A stretch of DNA of 64,000 nt from Paenibacillus phocaeensis (GCF_900021165.1 NZ_FCOQ01000009.1:388243-452242); one strand, 5' to 3'; positions 54,008-63,797 are shown, counted from the first letter of the stretch. Notes: generated by a model from the letters alone, not told the origin. Program-made: numbers and translations.

Positions 54008-55348
54008 TTATACCAACTGCTTCTCCACAACTTCCACAATTTGCGCAACCAGCTGCTCCAGCTCTGCCTTCTCCGGCCCCTCAGCCATAACGCGAATCAG
54101 GGATTCCGTACCTGACGGACGAACCAGCACGCGCCCATTATCGCCCAGCTCCTGTTCCACTTCGGCAATCGCCTCGGCAATCACCGCGTTTCCGGCAAAC
54201 TTGCTCTTATCCTGCACCCGTACGTTCACCAGCACTTGCGGGTACTGCTTCATGACCTTCTTCAGTTCACTAAGCGGCTTGCCGGAAGCCAGCAGGGTAT
54301 CGACGAGCTGAATCGCCGTCAAAATCCCGTCCCCGGTCGTATTGTAGTCCAGAAAAATCACGTGTCCAGACTGCTCCCCGCCCAGGTTGTAGCCGCCGCG
54401 CAGCATTTCCGCCATCACGTAGCGGTCGCCGACCGCGGTCTGCTGGGTAGCGAGCCCCAGTTTCTTGGTCGCCTTGTAGAAGCCAAAGTTGCTCATGACC
54501 GTCGATACGACCGTACTGTCTTTCAGCTTGCCGGCTTTGTTCATCGCGTCGCCGCAGATACACAGGATATAGTCGCCGTCTACCTCTTCGCCCAACTCGT
54601 CGATGGCAATCAGGCGGTCCGCATCGCCGTCGAAGGCAAGCCCCAGATGCGCGCCCAGGCGGACAACCTCCTCCTTAAGCCGTTCCGGATGCGTGGAGCC
54701 GCAGTGGTCGTTGATGTTCAGGCCGTTAGGCTCAGCCGCCAACGTATGCACCTCAGCGCCCAACTCGCGGAACAGCTTCGGCGCCAGCTCGTAAGCCGCC
54801 CCGTTCGCACAGTCCAGAACGACCTTCAGCCCTTGGAACGAGGAGCTGATCGTCGTTTTCAAATGATCGAGATATTTCAGCTTCGATTCATTATCCACCG
54901 TCACCGTGCCCAGACCGCCGCCGATGGGCCGCGGCAATTCGTCGGCCTTCTTGTCGAGCAGTTTCTCAATTTGCAATTCCGTATCATCCGACAGCTTAAA
55001 TCCGTCGCTGCCGAAGAACTTGATCCCGTTATCCTCCACCGGGTTATGGGAGGCGGAAATCATAACGCCTGCGTCCGCTTGAAGCAAGCGTGTCAAATAA
55101 GCCACTGCCGGGGTCGTCACGACGCCCAGACGGATGACGTCCGCGCCGATGGACAACATCCCGGCCACCAGTGCTGACTCCAGCATGACGCCGGAAATGC
55201 GCGTATCCATGCCGATCACGACCTTAGGCTTGGGAGCCTGGCCCGCCAGCACATAACCGCCGCAGCGTCCGATTTGATAAGCCAGTTCAGCTGTCAGTTC
55301 TTTATTTGCAATTCCTCTTACGCCATCAGTTCCAAAATACTTCCCCAT
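54008..55348 (-). CDS. glmM: Phosphoglucosamine mutase
   Basis: 446 residues, normal length. [14 protein letters not shown] at the N-terminus, the phosphoserine loop [19 protein letters not shown], the metal-binding [12 protein letters not shown], the sugar-binding GEQSGHVIF and the phosphate-binding [12 protein letters not shown] identify it firmly. It converts glucosamine 6-phosphate to glucosamine 1-phosphate. AAGGAG precedes the ATG. It follows cdaR by 100 bp in the conserved cdaA-cdaR-glmM order; CdaA, CdaR and GlmM form a complex that links cyclic di-AMP synthesis to cell-wall precursor supply. Confidence 0.98.
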   Translation of the reverse strand: MGKYFGTDGVRGIANKELTAELAYQIGRCGGYVLAGQAPKPKVVIGMDTRISGVMLESALVAGMLSIGADVIRLGVVTTPAVAYLTRLLQADAGVMISASHNPVEDNGIKFFGSDGFKLSDDTELQIEKLLDKKADELPRPIGGGLGTVTVDNESKLKYLDHLKTTISSSFQGLKVVLDCANGAAYELAPKLFRELGAEVHTLAAEPNGLNINDHCGSTHPERLKEEVVRLGAHLGLAFDGDADRLIAIDELGEEVDGDYILCICGDAMNKAGKLKDSTVVSTVMSNFGFYKATKKLGLATQQTAVGDRYVMAEMLRGGYNLGGEQSGHVIFLDYNTTGDGILTAIQLVDTLLASGKPLSELKKVMKQYPQVLVNVRVQDKSKFAGNAVIAEAIAEVEQELGDNGRVLVRPSGTESLIRVMAEGPEKAELEQLVAQIVEVVEKQLV

Positions 55349-55448
55349 GATTTCACTCCTTCAAATTTTACCAGCACCGCACCGTTCTCCTTGTCTCCCG
55401 GATGTCGACTGATTGGTCTATATTCGTAGTTGTCCGCATAGGTTCAAG

Positions 55449-56819
55449 TTACGTTCCGTTCCCCGCTGTAACGTCCTCCGTCGTATTGCTGCCATCCTCT
55501 TGGCGGGGCGGTGCTTCGTTGCCGGACGGGCTCTGTACGCCATTCTCTGGATCCGGAAGCTCTGCCGGTGTACCGGAGGTCGGATTGCCTTTCTCCGTCA
55601 GCTCCACGTCCACGGTCATGGAAGTGCCCGGATCAGCCAGGTCCACACCTTCAGGCAGTTTTACCTCGAGCGGGATCGTATGTGTCCCTGCCCCCAAATG
55701 TGCCAGATCGGCGATCACTTGAATGTTCTCCGGCTGGAGTGCGTCAAGCACCTCGCTGGCTCCGATTAACGTCAGACTCAGCTTCGGCTCCGTCGGCCGG
55801 ATCCACTTCACGTCGTACAACGAGCCGGCATTTTTTACCGTGATCGGGATCTCATCCAGTTGCTTTTGTCCCCCGGGCATTACATGCAATGTGATCGTGA
55901 CAGAGCTCGGCTCGATTTTCTCAAAACCTTCCGGAGGAGTCAAGTCCACCGAGTATTTCGTCTCATTTGCACCGTCAAAACGGCTCAGGTCAACCGTCAC
56001 CGGATAGGAGGATATACCCTCCAGCGCTTCCTTGGAGCCGTATAACACGACTCCCTCGACATCGGTCTCGACACCGGCTAAGACATATCCGGCCGGAAGT
56101 TGCCCCGTCTTGCGTACCTCAAGCGGCACGTTCTTGTACAACTTATTGATCGGGATATCCACATCCACGGAACTAGGCGAAATCTTCGCATTCTCTATAG
56201 GCTGCCCCTGCTTATCATATGCCGTCAGCTTCACGCTTTTGCCTTTGACCGATTCCTTCAGCCCCGTGACATCCACCGTGCCTTCCACTCGGTCCAACTC
56301 TTGCACTTCACTCGCTGGCAGCGTAACGTCAACGGTTCCATTCCCGGCAACAATGGGGGTCCCAAGGACTAATCCATCGGCGGGCTCCCCTTTCGTAACG
56401 ATGGACACCGGGAGCTTCCGGGTCTCCTTGGCTTCGATTGTGACCTTTACGATCGAAGGATCCATTGAGATTAATTCCACCCCAGGCGGAAGCTCATGGG
56501 TCAGAGGGAGCGTGAACGTCCCGGGTCCCAGATTTTTGAGATCCAGTTTTGCTTTATAATCAGAGAAGTTCGTGGTCAGATCAATCCGCTTTCCCTTGAC
56601 TTGCATACGCACCGTACTTGGCTCAAGATCGTATAGAACAAAATGGTCCTCGTCAAATCCGGTCACTTCGATTTTGACGTTGTCGATGTATCGCGGCTGC
56701 GCCAAAGTTGTGGAATCAACAGGAGTTCCGCTGTCCAAGTGGACCATCGCCCACAGAATGATACTGAACACCAGCGCGAGGACCTTGGCAAAATTGTTAT
56801 GAGTCAGCCATTTATCCAT
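55449..56819 (-). CDS. cdaR: CdaR (YbbR-domain) regulator of diadenylate cyclase
   Basis: 456 residues. One N-terminal membrane helix (VLALVFSIILWAMVHL), then four YbbR repeats outside the membrane (typical ends such as KGKRIDLTTNFSDYKAKLDL and VDVTGLKESVKGKSVKL), and a disordered Pro/Glu/Ser/Thr-rich tail of ~45 residues. Its start overlaps the end of cdaA by 8 bp, so both are translated together. It anchors and modulates CdaA. Confidence 0.95.
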   Translation of the reverse strand: MDKWLTHNNFAKVLALVFSIILWAMVHLDSGTPVDSTTLAQPRYIDNVKIEVTGFDEDHFVLYDLEPSTVRMQVKGKRIDLTTNFSDYKAKLDLKNLGPGTFTLPLTHELPPGVELISMDPSIVKVTIEAKETRKLPVSIVTKGEPADGLVLGTPIVAGNGTVDVTLPASEVQELDRVEGTVDVTGLKESVKGKSVKLTAYDKQGQPIENAKISPSSVDVDIPINKLYKNVPLEVRKTGQLPAGYVLAGVETDVEGVVLYGSKEALEGISSYPVTVDLSRFDGANETKYSVDLTPPEGFEKIEPSSVTITLHVMPGGQKQLDEIPITVKNAGSLYDVKWIRPTEPKLSLTLIGASEVLDALQPENIQVIADLAHLGAGTHTIPLEVKLPEGVDLADPGTSMTVDVELTEKGNPTSGTPAELPDPENGVQSPSGNEAPPRQEDGSNTTEDVTAGNGT

Positions 56820-57642
56820 TTTTGCCGGCCTCCTTCCGTCTGCGGAACGGACTGCGCTTCTCCTTGACGTTCGCGTTGGGACCTAATTCCGCGTACAGCT
56901 TGGAGATCAGCGATTCCTCGTTGATGTCCCTGACAACTTGGCCGTCAATAGCCAGTGAGATTTGTCCGGTTTCCTCGGAAACAACGATAGATACTGCATC
57001 CCCGACCTCGCTAATCCCGATCGCCGCCCGGTGCCTTGTACCCAGCTCCTTGCTGATGAACGGATTCTCCGACAGCGGCAAATAGCAGGCAGCGGCCGAT
57101 ATCCGATGTCCCTGGATAATCACGGCCCCGTCATGCAGCGGCGTGTTCGGGATGAAGATATTGATCAACAGCTGTGAAGAAATGATGGACTGCATCGGAA
57201 TTCCCGATTCCGTATATTCATTTAGACCCGTATCGCGTTCAAAAACAATAAGGGCACCTATCTTTCTACGTGATAAATAATTCACGGCCTTAATGATCTC
57301 GCCGATCTCTTTGCCGAACTCCTCTTCGTCCGCACTGTTCCGGCCAAACAGCTTGCCTCGACCGAGCTGCTCCAACGCACGTCTGAGCTCCGGCTGAAAT
57401 ATAATGAAGATCGCGAGCACCCCGAAGGTAAACATTTGGTTCATTAGCCATTTCAGGGTGTACAAGTCGAACCAAGTACTCACCGCCCAAATAAACACCA
57501 GGACCAGAATTCCCTTGAGCAGTTGGACGGCGCGCGTTCCTCGAACAAGCAAAATCAGGTGATATATAATATAAGTAACGATAAGGATATCAATAACATC
57601 CTTGATGGTATCCTGCCAAGTCAAATTCACAAAATAGTTCAT
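56812..57642 (-). CDS. cdaA: Diadenylate cyclase CdaA
   Basis: 276 residues. Three membrane helices in the first ~95 residues, then the DAC domain with the catalytic DGAVIIQG motif near residue 170 and the RHR motif in GTRHRAAIGISE near residue 203. It condenses two ATP into cyclic di-AMP, which controls potassium, osmolyte balance and wall homeostasis. First gene of the cdaA-cdaR-glmM block. Confidence 0.97.
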   Translation of the reverse strand: MNYFVNLTWQDTIKDVIDILIVTYIIYHLILLVRGTRAVQLLKGILVLVFIWAVSTWFDLYTLKWLMNQMFTFGVLAIFIIFQPELRRALEQLGRGKLFGRNSADEEEFGKEIGEIIKAVNYLSRRKIGALIVFERDTGLNEYTESGIPMQSIISSQLLINIFIPNTPLHDGAVIIQGHRISAAACYLPLSENPFISKELGTRHRAAIGISEVGDAVSIVVSEETGQISLAIDGQVVRDINEESLISKLYAELGPNANVKEKRSPFRRRKEAGKNG

Positions 57643-57833
57643 GCTGCGACCCCCGGAATGTTCCTTGCGGACGTATGGCCCGCCGACAAGGAAACAATAT
57701 GTACAGCTTTAACGCTTGTCTCTATAAGTTTCCCCTAATTACTAGGTTATAACGTTCACATGTCAGATGCAAGCATCCAGTAAAAATAGGTTCATTTCGT
57801 ATCCATTGTTAATTTTTACCTTCTGCTGTCAAA

Positions 57834-57866
57834 TAAAAAAGCGCCGATTCCCCAAGGGGAGGCGCC
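57834..57866 (-). terminator. Terminator after rsiW
   Basis: On the minus strand GCGCC...GGCGC arms with an inner CCC/GGG stem are followed by TTTTTT. Confidence 0.8.
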
Positions 57867-57890
57867 AATTTATTTAATATCGCCTTACGA

Positions 57891-58511
57891 TCACCTATAG
57901 GCGACTTCCGTAAACGTATTGATGATCCTGTACCAGATCCAGTCCAGCGCTTGATCAATCTGCTTGACTTCGCCCGAAATATGCGCCGTGGAGGCTTGAT
58001 AATAGGAGCCGTCAATCACGGTTAAATTGCCTTGAACCTCACCATAGATTTCGGCTTTGCCGTTCTCAATGGTCAAGTTCCCGACGATTTTGGAATTGCT
58101 TGGCACGGTGACCGTATCGCCATGAATAATGACCTGATCCAGGTCCGCTCCCTTGACGACGAGCTGATCGTCGCTATCCCAAAGCGATACCGCGCTGAAC
58201 AACATCACCAACAAGAACATCGCCGCGGCCGTCAACGCCGGATGGCGTCGGATCCATTTAATCCATGCCTGTTGCTTAGGCTGACTCGGGATCTGGCTGA
58301 TGATCCGGTTGACCAGTTCATCGGGTGCGGAGATGTTGGTGTGCTGCTTGATCGTAGCAAACAACATCATTTCGCTTCGTTCCAATTCCCTGAATTCCTT
58401 TAGGCAATCCGGACACTGGTCTAGATGCAGCTTCAGCTGTTCGGCATGGTCGCGGCTTAATTCGCCGTCCAGGTAATCATGCATCATGGATGAGGCATGT
58501 TTGCATTCCAT
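57891..58511 (-). CDS. rsiW: Anti-sigma-W factor
   Basis: 206 residues from the ATG at 58511 (GAAAGGA upstream). N-terminal zinc-binding anti-sigma domain with the H-x3-C-x2-C core in LKLHLDQCPDCLKEF. One membrane helix near residues 92-110 (ALTAAAMFLLVMLFSAVSLW). The outer part is a bactofilin-like beta stretch (VIIHGDTVTVPSNSKIVGNLTIENGKAEIYGEVQGNLTVIDG), as in RsiW homologues. It holds SigW at the membrane until regulated proteolysis. It lies 134 bp downstream of sigW. Confidence 0.93.
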   Translation of the reverse strand: MECKHASSMMHDYLDGELSRDHAEQLKLHLDQCPDCLKEFRELERSEMMLFATIKQHTNISAPDELVNRIISQIPSQPKQQAWIKWIRRHPALTAAAMFLLVMLFSAVSLWDSDDQLVVKGADLDQVIIHGDTVTVPSNSKIVGNLTIENGKAEIYGEVQGNLTVIDGSYYQASTAHISGEVKQIDQALDWIWYRIINTFTEVAYR

Positions 58512-58645
58512 ATCAGCCAATCCTTTCAGTAGTATCATCTATGCGAAAATTGGAGGGTACGGCTAAGATCGTAGTCGTCCTACCTTACAATACGTAACGG
58601 TTCAGAATATGTTTCAAAAAATAATGTCTCGGAAATGTCCCCATT

Positions 58646-59221
58646 TTACAGCATTTTGTGTTCCAGCTTTTTGCGCAAAAATTCACGTCCGCGGTGAACC
58701 CGCGTCTTGACCGTCGTCACCGGCATATCTAACACTTCGCTGATCTCCTGCAGCGACATTTCCTGCAGATAACGAAGCACGATCACCGATTTGTATTTGG
58801 CAGGCAAGCCTTCGATGGCTTGATGGATGGTTTGCTGCGTTTCCGACAGCAGGTATTCCGTTTCCGGCGTTCGCTCGTCCCCAGGAATTAAGGTATATCC
58901 GTCCATGCCTTCTTGATCGTTCATCTCTGCGTCCAGATAATAGCTCGGCTTCCGCTTGCGCAGCCGATCGATACACAAATTCGTCGCGATCCGATAAATC
59001 CACGTGGAGAATTTCTGTTTGTCGTCGTATCGGCTCCAGTTTTTGTGCACCCTCAAAAACGTCTCCTGCACGACATCCTCTGATTCGTGCCGGTTAGACA
59101 ACATTCGGTATGCGAGATGATACAGCTTATCCTTATATAAATCGACAAGTTCGGCGAAGGCTCCCTGATCTCCCTTGCGGGCCAGCTTCACCAGTCTTGC
59201 ATCGAAATGTTCCACCACCAT
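58646..59221 (-). CDS. sigW: ECF RNA polymerase sigma factor SigW
   Basis: 191 residues from the ATG at 59221 (GGGGGAA close upstream; a TTG at 59233 is in frame). Region 2 spans ~20-90 (AFAELVDLYKDKLYHLAYRMLSNRHESEDVVQETFLRVHKN) and region 4 ~130-185 (LPAKYKSVIVLRYLQEMSLQEISEVLDMPVTTVKTRVHRGREFLR). Bacillus SigW drives detergent- and antibiotic-response genes of the envelope. I could not see an unambiguous SigW-type autoregulatory promoter upstream. Confidence 0.93.
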   Translation of the reverse strand: MVVEHFDARLVKLARKGDQGAFAELVDLYKDKLYHLAYRMLSNRHESEDVVQETFLRVHKNWSRYDDKQKFSTWIYRIATNLCIDRLRKRKPSYYLDAEMNDQEGMDGYTLIPGDERTPETEYLLSETQQTIHQAIEGLPAKYKSVIVLRYLQEMSLQEISEVLDMPVTTVKTRVHRGREFLRKKLEHKML

Positions 59222-59435
59222 ATTTTCCCCCAAATCGGTTGGAAAGGCTCCGTTACTTCACCCCTGCCTGTCCGGCTATTCGTCCCTTTGCTTCAAGGAA
59301 ACTCCAAGAATCATCCTTCCAGCTTCAAACCTGACTTTCTGATTAAATGAAAGGGGACTTCCAGTCGTCGGCACTTCATTCAAATGTTAAAGCAACTTTT
59401 TGCAAAATGCAATACATTCAGTAAAAGCAGACCTT

Positions 59436-59471
59436 AAAAAAACCGGACCTCTCATAGAGAAGGCCCGGTTT
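59436..59471 (-). terminator. Terminator after ppc
   Basis: On the minus strand AAACCGG.../CCGGTTT arms with an inner CTCT/AGAG stem are followed by seven T's. Confidence 0.85.
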
Positions 59472-59498
59472 GACTTCCTGATCGGCTTCCTGCGGGGA

Positions 59499-62294
59499 TC
59501 AGCCCGTATTCCGGAGACCGGCGGCAATCCCGTTAATCGTAAGCAGCACCTCACGCAGCAGCTCAGCGTCGTCCTGCCCTTGATCACGCACCGTGCGCAA
59601 TTCGGTCAAGAGCTGCACCTGCAAATAGCTCAGCGGATCCACATAAGGATTCCGCAAACGAATGGATTCCTGCAGGCCTGGCAAATTGTCGAGGATTTCG
59701 GAAATCCCCGTAATCTTCAACACCATGTCCCGCGTCAAAAGGTATTCCTCCTCAATCTGGCTGAGGATGCGTTCCTTCACCTCGGGATCCGAGCACATTT
59801 TCGCATATTCTTTCGCGATCACCAAATCCGCTTTGATCAATGCGAACTGCAGCGTATCAATCACCGTTCTAAAGAACGAGAAGTTTTGGTACATATCCTG
59901 AAGAACCTTGAGGTTCTCTTCGTTGTTTTGGTAGAAGTTGCGCAGGCCGGTACCGGCTGCGTACCAGGCCGGGAACAAGTAGCGGCTTTGCGTCCAGGCA
60001 AAGACCCAAGGAATCGCCCGCAGATCCTCGAACCGATCGCTGTTCTTGCGTTTGGATGGACGGGAGCCGATATTCAGTTCGCCCACTTCAACCAATGGCG
60101 TCGATTCACGGAAGAATTTCAGGAAATCCGGTTCACGGAAAACAAGGTCCTGGTACTTTTGAAGTGATGTCTCGGAAATACCGGCCATAATTTCTTCCCA
60201 ATGCTGCTCCTCCGGACTGGGTCCTTGATGCAGCTTCGCTTGAATCGCTGCGGTAATCAGCGCCGAAGTCGCTTGCTCCAAACTGCGGTACGCGATGCCG
60301 CGCAAGGAATACCGGGACGAAATGACCTCGCCTTGCTCCGTGATCTTGATACCGCCGCCGATCGTTTCCGGCGGTTGTACGAGGATGCTGCGGTTCAGCG
60401 GCATGCCGCCGCGTCCAAGCGCCCCTCCGCGGCCGTGGAAGAACTTCAGCTTAATGCCAAATTCATGGGCGCAAGCCGTAATCTGTTTCAATGCCACGCG
60501 CAGCTCCCAGTTTGCTGTAACCACACCGCCGTCCTTGTTGCTATCGGAGTACCCCAGCATAATCTCCTGGAGATCGTTCATCGCTTTCACCGACTCGCGG
60601 TAAATCGGCATGCTGAACAACTGACGCATAATGCCTGGCGCAGCGTGAAGGTCATCTATGGTTTCAAAGAGCGGGACCGATTGCAGCGTGCAAACGACCG
60701 TGCCGTCCGCATCTTTGCGGAACAAGCCCACTTCCTTCGAGAAAACCATCACCTCGAGAATATCGCTGGCGGCTTCCGTCATACTGATGAGGTAACTGGT
60801 GATGCACTGCTGACCGTATTCCTTTTGCGCGTGGTACACGGTACGGTAGACATCCAGACATTCCTTCGTATTTTCGCTGTATTCCTGATAAGGAGAAGTC
60901 AGAGGCCGCGGGTCGTTCAATAAACGTTCCAGCAGCTTGATCTTGTCCTGCTCCTCAAGCTCGGCATAGTTGTCTACGATATTCATGTTCGCCAGAATTT
61001 CCGTCATGGCGTTCTCGTGCTCTTTACTGTGCTGGCGAATATCCAGCGTTGCTGTATGGAACCCGAACAGCTCGGCTTGACGAATCAGCTTCTTAATGTG
61101 CGTATCGGCCACATAGTCGGCATAATGATGACGCAAGCTCCGGTCGATGATTTTCAGGTCCTGGATAAACGCTTCTACACTCGGATACCGCTCCGGCGTA
61201 TCCTTGGTATTCTCATCCAATACATTGTGCAGCTTCTCCGTCATATACGTCAGCTTCACGCGGTACGGTTCCTTCTCATTGTTCCATTGCGGCGTCTTGC
61301 GCAAAGTCACTTGCAGGCGATCCCGCTGAATCGAGGCCATCAGTTCATTGGTAACGTCCACGATACTGGTGCTGAAGCTAAGATGCTTGAACAAGTCGGC
61401 CAAAATCCGTTGATACTCACGAACCGCCAGTTTGCGTTGCATCCGCAGCGTCTCCCAGGTTACGCTGGAGGTTACAGAAGGGTTGCCGTCCCGGTCGCCG
61501 CCGATCCAGGAGCCAAAGCGCAGGTAAGTTGGCATGTGCCAGTGATGCTCCGGATAATATTTCGTCAGACAACGTTCCAATTCCTGATATACCTCAGGCA
61601 GTACATGGAATAAGGTTTCGTGAAAATAGTACATACCGTTTCGGACTTCATCCAACACGGTAGGCTTGCGATCGCGCAATTCATCGGTTTGCCAGAGAGT
61701 AATCACTTCATTAAGCAGCTTCTCCCGCAGTTGCTCGCGTTCACGGAACGTCAGCGTCGGGTTATCCAACTGCATGACATCGTCAGCGATTCGCTTGTGG
61801 ATGTCCAGAATGGCGCGGCGCATCGCTTCCGTCGGATGGGCCGTCATGACCAACTCCAGGGACATCCCGTCCAGGATTTCCTGAGCCTCCGCATAATTAA
61901 AGCCCTGTTCCTTCAAATCGCGGACTGCTGCCTCAATCGTGCCGATCTGAACGGCATCCCCGGCAGAACGTTCATAATCACGTTTCCGGCGAATACGATG
62001 GTTCTGCTCCGCGATATTCACCAATTGGAAGTAGATCGCAAAAGCACGGATCACCTGATGACGGATCCCGGGTTCCAAAGAATTAATCATTTCCTTAAAT
62101 TCTTCATGCAATTCCGGTAAAAATACAGCCCGCAGGGATTTACTGGCTTCACGTATCTTCTCGACAATATCCAAGAGCTCATTGCCGCCCTGATGCACCA
62201 GGACCTCTCCTAGAATATTGCCCAAAAAACGAATGTCGCGCCGAAGCAGATTATTCGAGTTGCCCTTTCCTGCGGTAACCGTTAACTCTGTCAT
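59499..62294 (-). CDS. ppc: Phosphoenolpyruvate carboxylase
   Basis: 931 residues from the ATG at 62294 (GGGGGAG upstream; an in-frame ATG lies at 62312). Catalytic His in VMTAHPTEAMRR, EIMLGYSDSNKDGGVVTANW, and the Gly/Arg loop FHGRGGALGRGGMPLNRSI are present, ending with the usual ...TINGIAAGLRNTG. It carboxylates phosphoenolpyruvate to oxaloacetate for anaplerosis. Stands alone between the tRNA array and sigW. Confidence 0.98.
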   Translation of the reverse strand: MTELTVTAGKGNSNNLLRRDIRFLGNILGEVLVHQGGNELLDIVEKIREASKSLRAVFLPELHEEFKEMINSLEPGIRHQVIRAFAIYFQLVNIAEQNHRIRRKRDYERSAGDAVQIGTIEAAVRDLKEQGFNYAEAQEILDGMSLELVMTAHPTEAMRRAILDIHKRIADDVMQLDNPTLTFREREQLREKLLNEVITLWQTDELRDRKPTVLDEVRNGMYYFHETLFHVLPEVYQELERCLTKYYPEHHWHMPTYLRFGSWIGGDRDGNPSVTSSVTWETLRMQRKLAVREYQRILADLFKHLSFSTSIVDVTNELMASIQRDRLQVTLRKTPQWNNEKEPYRVKLTYMTEKLHNVLDENTKDTPERYPSVEAFIQDLKIIDRSLRHHYADYVADTHIKKLIRQAELFGFHTATLDIRQHSKEHENAMTEILANMNIVDNYAELEEQDKIKLLERLLNDPRPLTSPYQEYSENTKECLDVYRTVYHAQKEYGQQCITSYLISMTEAASDILEVMVFSKEVGLFRKDADGTVVCTLQSVPLFETIDDLHAAPGIMRQLFSMPIYRESVKAMNDLQEIMLGYSDSNKDGGVVTANWELRVALKQITACAHEFGIKLKFFHGRGGALGRGGMPLNRSILVQPPETIGGGIKITEQGEVISSRYSLRGIAYRSLEQATSALITAAIQAKLHQGPSPEEQHWEEIMAGISETSLQKYQDLVFREPDFLKFFRESTPLVEVGELNIGSRPSKRKNSDRFEDLRAIPWVFAWTQSRYLFPAWYAAGTGLRNFYQNNEENLKVLQDMYQNFSFFRTVIDTLQFALIKADLVIAKEYAKMCSDPEVKERILSQIEEEYLLTRDMVLKITGISEILDNLPGLQESIRLRNPYVDPLSYLQVQLLTELRTVRDQGQDDAELLREVLLTINGIAAGLRNTG

Positions 62295-62600
62295 GTTTCT
62301 CCCCCATTTCATCCCTAATGCAGCAAGCTAAGATCAGCATTGTCATTATCTTTGTCGTTTAGACCAAATGGCGTTCGCCAGGCGTTTCTTAACATCATAC
62401 AATAAACTGCCCTGAAAATCTTCACTTAATTTGTAAGAAATATGTCTGGACCGCTTGAGCACAAGCCGCGGATCGCCATTCACTTCAACTTCACTTACCC
62501 TAACACGGTAAAGCAGTAAAATGCAAGAGTATAAACGAATGATAGAAAACTTTTATACCCGGGAAGGAGGCCCCAAATAGGGTAATGTCTAAAATTATAA
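62295..62600. other. Intergenic region upstream of ppc
   Basis: 306 bp without a gene. It contains a TATGAT-like -10 on the minus strand near 62395 with a poor -35, and the palindrome TGGCG-TT-CGCCA near 62370 in the presumed leader. Nothing else recognised. Confidence 0.5.
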
Positions 62601-62629
62601 CAAAAAACATCATCTTATCCGATGATGTT
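62601..62629 (-). terminator. Terminator of the rRNA-tRNA operon
   Basis: On the minus strand AACATCATC/GATGATGTT with a 6-base loop is followed by a run of T's. Confidence 0.85.
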
Positions 62630-62640
62630 GCTGTTATGTA

Positions 62641-62714
62641 TGGAGCGGGTGATGGGAATCGAACCCACGCTACCAGCTTGGAAGGCTGGAGTTCTACCAT
62701 TGAACTACACCCGC
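62641..62714 (-). tRNA. tRNA-Gly (anticodon TCC)
   Basis: Cloverleaf with anticodon loop CTTCCAA between CCAGC and GCTGG, GGTTCGATTCC T-arm, and encoded CCA. Last tRNA of the array. Confidence 0.95.
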
Positions 62715-62726
62715 ACCTTAAAGAAA

Positions 62727-62803
62727 TGGTCGGGATGACACGATTCGAACATGCGACCCCCTGGTCCCAAACCAGGTGCTCTACCAAGCTGAGCTACATC
62801 CCG
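62727..62803 (-). tRNA. tRNA-Pro (anticodon TGG)
   Basis: Cloverleaf with anticodon loop TTTGGGA between CCTGG and CCAGG; encoded CCA. Confidence 0.95.
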
Positions 62804-62836
62804 TCAATAAGGTGGTATTGATTTGATTTGAAAAAA

Positions 62837-62913
62837 TGGCGCGCCCTAAGAGATTCGAACTCCTGACCTTTTGATTCGTAGTCAAACGCTCTATCCAGCT
62901 GAGCTAAGGGCGC
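62837..62913 (-). tRNA. tRNA-Arg (anticodon ACG)
   Basis: Cloverleaf with anticodon loop CTACGAA between TTTGA and TCAAA; encoded CCA. Confidence 0.95.
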
Positions 62914-62922
62914 GTATGAAGA

Positions 62923-62997
62923 TGGAGCGGACGACGGGAATCGAACCCGCGACCCTCGCCTTGGCAAGGCGATGCTCTACCGCTGAGCCACGTCCGC
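62923..62997 (-). tRNA. tRNA-Gly (anticodon GCC)
   Basis: Cloverleaf with anticodon loop TTGCCAA in a CGCC/GGCG stem; encoded CCA. The second glycine isoacceptor of the array. Confidence 0.95.
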
Positions 62998-63005
62998 ATA
63001 GAAGA

Positions 63006-63089
63006 TGGTGCGCGTGGAGGGACTTGAACCCCCACGTCAAAGACGCTAGATCCTAAGTCTAGTGCGTCTGCCAATTCCGCCACACGCGC
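63006..63089 (-). tRNA. tRNA-Leu (anticodon TAG)
   Basis: 84-nt class II tRNA with a long variable arm; anticodon loop CTTAGGA between CTAGA and TCTAG; encoded CCA. Confidence 0.95.
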
Positions 63090-63100
63090 AAGGATAATAC

Positions 63101-63176
63101 TGGTGAGCCATGAAGGACTCGAACCTTCGACACCCTGATTAAAAGTCAGGTGCTCTACCAACTGAGCTAATGGCTC
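63101..63176 (-). tRNA. tRNA-Lys (anticodon TTT)
   Basis: Cloverleaf with anticodon loop CTTTTAA between CCTGA and TCAGG; encoded CCA. Confidence 0.95.
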
Positions 63177-63190
63177 TTGCGAGGAAAAAA

Positions 63191-63265
63191 TGGCTGGGGA
63201 TATAGGATTCGAACCTATGCATGACGGAGTCAAAGTCCGTTGCCTTACCGCTTGGCTAATCCCCA
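63191..63265 (-). tRNA. tRNA-Gln (anticodon TTG)
   Basis: Cloverleaf with anticodon loop CTTTGAC between ACGGA and TCCGT; encoded CCA. Confidence 0.95.
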
Positions 63266-63271
63266 ATAGAA

Positions 63272-63347
63272 TGGTGGAGGCTGAGGGGATCGAACCCCCG
63301 ACCCTCTGCTTGTAAGGCAGATGCTCTCCCAGCTGAGCTAAGCCTCC
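63272..63347 (-). tRNA. tRNA-Val (anticodon TAC)
   Basis: Cloverleaf with anticodon loop CTTACAA between TCTGC and GCAGA; encoded CCA. Confidence 0.95.
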
Positions 63348-63374
63348 AAATCTGGGATCTACATATAACGAAGA

Positions 63375-63449
63375 TGGTGACCCGTAGGGGATTCGAACCC
63401 CTGTTACCTCCGTGAAAGGGAGGTGTCTTAACCCCTTGACCAACGGGCC
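63375..63449 (-). tRNA. tRNA-Glu (anticodon TTC)
   Basis: Cloverleaf with anticodon loop CTTTCAC between CCTCC and GGAGG; encoded CCA. Confidence 0.95.
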
Positions 63450-63460
63450 TTATGTAGAGA

Positions 63461-63533
63461 AGCTCTCAACCGGGATCGAACCGGTGACCTCATCCTTACC
63501 ATGGATGCACTCTACCTACTGAGCTATGAGAGC
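63461..63533 (-). tRNA. tRNA-Thr (anticodon GGT), CCA not encoded
   Basis: Cloverleaf with anticodon loop ATGGTAA between CATCC and GGATG. After the discriminator T the DNA reads TCT, so CCA must be added by nucleotidyltransferase, unlike the other ten tRNAs. Confidence 0.95.
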
Positions 63534-63536
63534 AAG

Positions 63537-63612
63537 TGGCTCCCCGAACAGGACTCGAACCTGTGACAACTCGATTAACAGTCGAGTGCTCTACCGACTG
63601 AGCTATCAGGGA
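63537..63612 (-). tRNA. tRNA-Asn (anticodon GTT)
   Basis: Cloverleaf with anticodon loop CTGTTAA between CTCGA and TCGAG; encoded CCA. First tRNA after the 5S gene. Confidence 0.95.
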
Positions 63613-63617
63613 ACATT

Positions 63618-63734
63618 GCTTGGCGGCGTCCTACTCTCCCAGGACCCTTCGGTCCAAGTACCATCGGCGCTGGAGGGCTTAACGGTCGTGTTCGGGATGG
63701 GAACGAGTGGAACCCCTCCGCCATCGCCACCAAA
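63618..63734 (-). rRNA. rrf: 5S ribosomal RNA
   Basis: About 117 nt, starting TTTGGTGGCGATGG and ending GACGCCGCCAAGC on the minus strand, with the conserved CCCATCCCGAACACG and GAGAGTAGGACG segments. It follows 23S in the same transcript. Confidence 0.97.
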
Positions 63735-63797
63735 CGGTTCAAGCGTTTTGATCGCCTGAAAACTGGATACGAAACGTAGTTTGCGTGTTAGTTATTT

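Noticed and set aside
54236..55177. 313-codon open frame on the plus strand
   Set aside because: Antisense of glmM; shadow composition.
62641..63612. Regular repeat spacing that could suggest a CRISPR array
   Set aside because: The repeated GTTCGAA-type motifs are T-arms of eleven tRNA genes.
62500..63759. Several ORFs across the tRNA/5S region
   Set aside because: They read through tRNA and rRNA genes, giving the well-known false 'GSPNRTRTCD'-type proteins.
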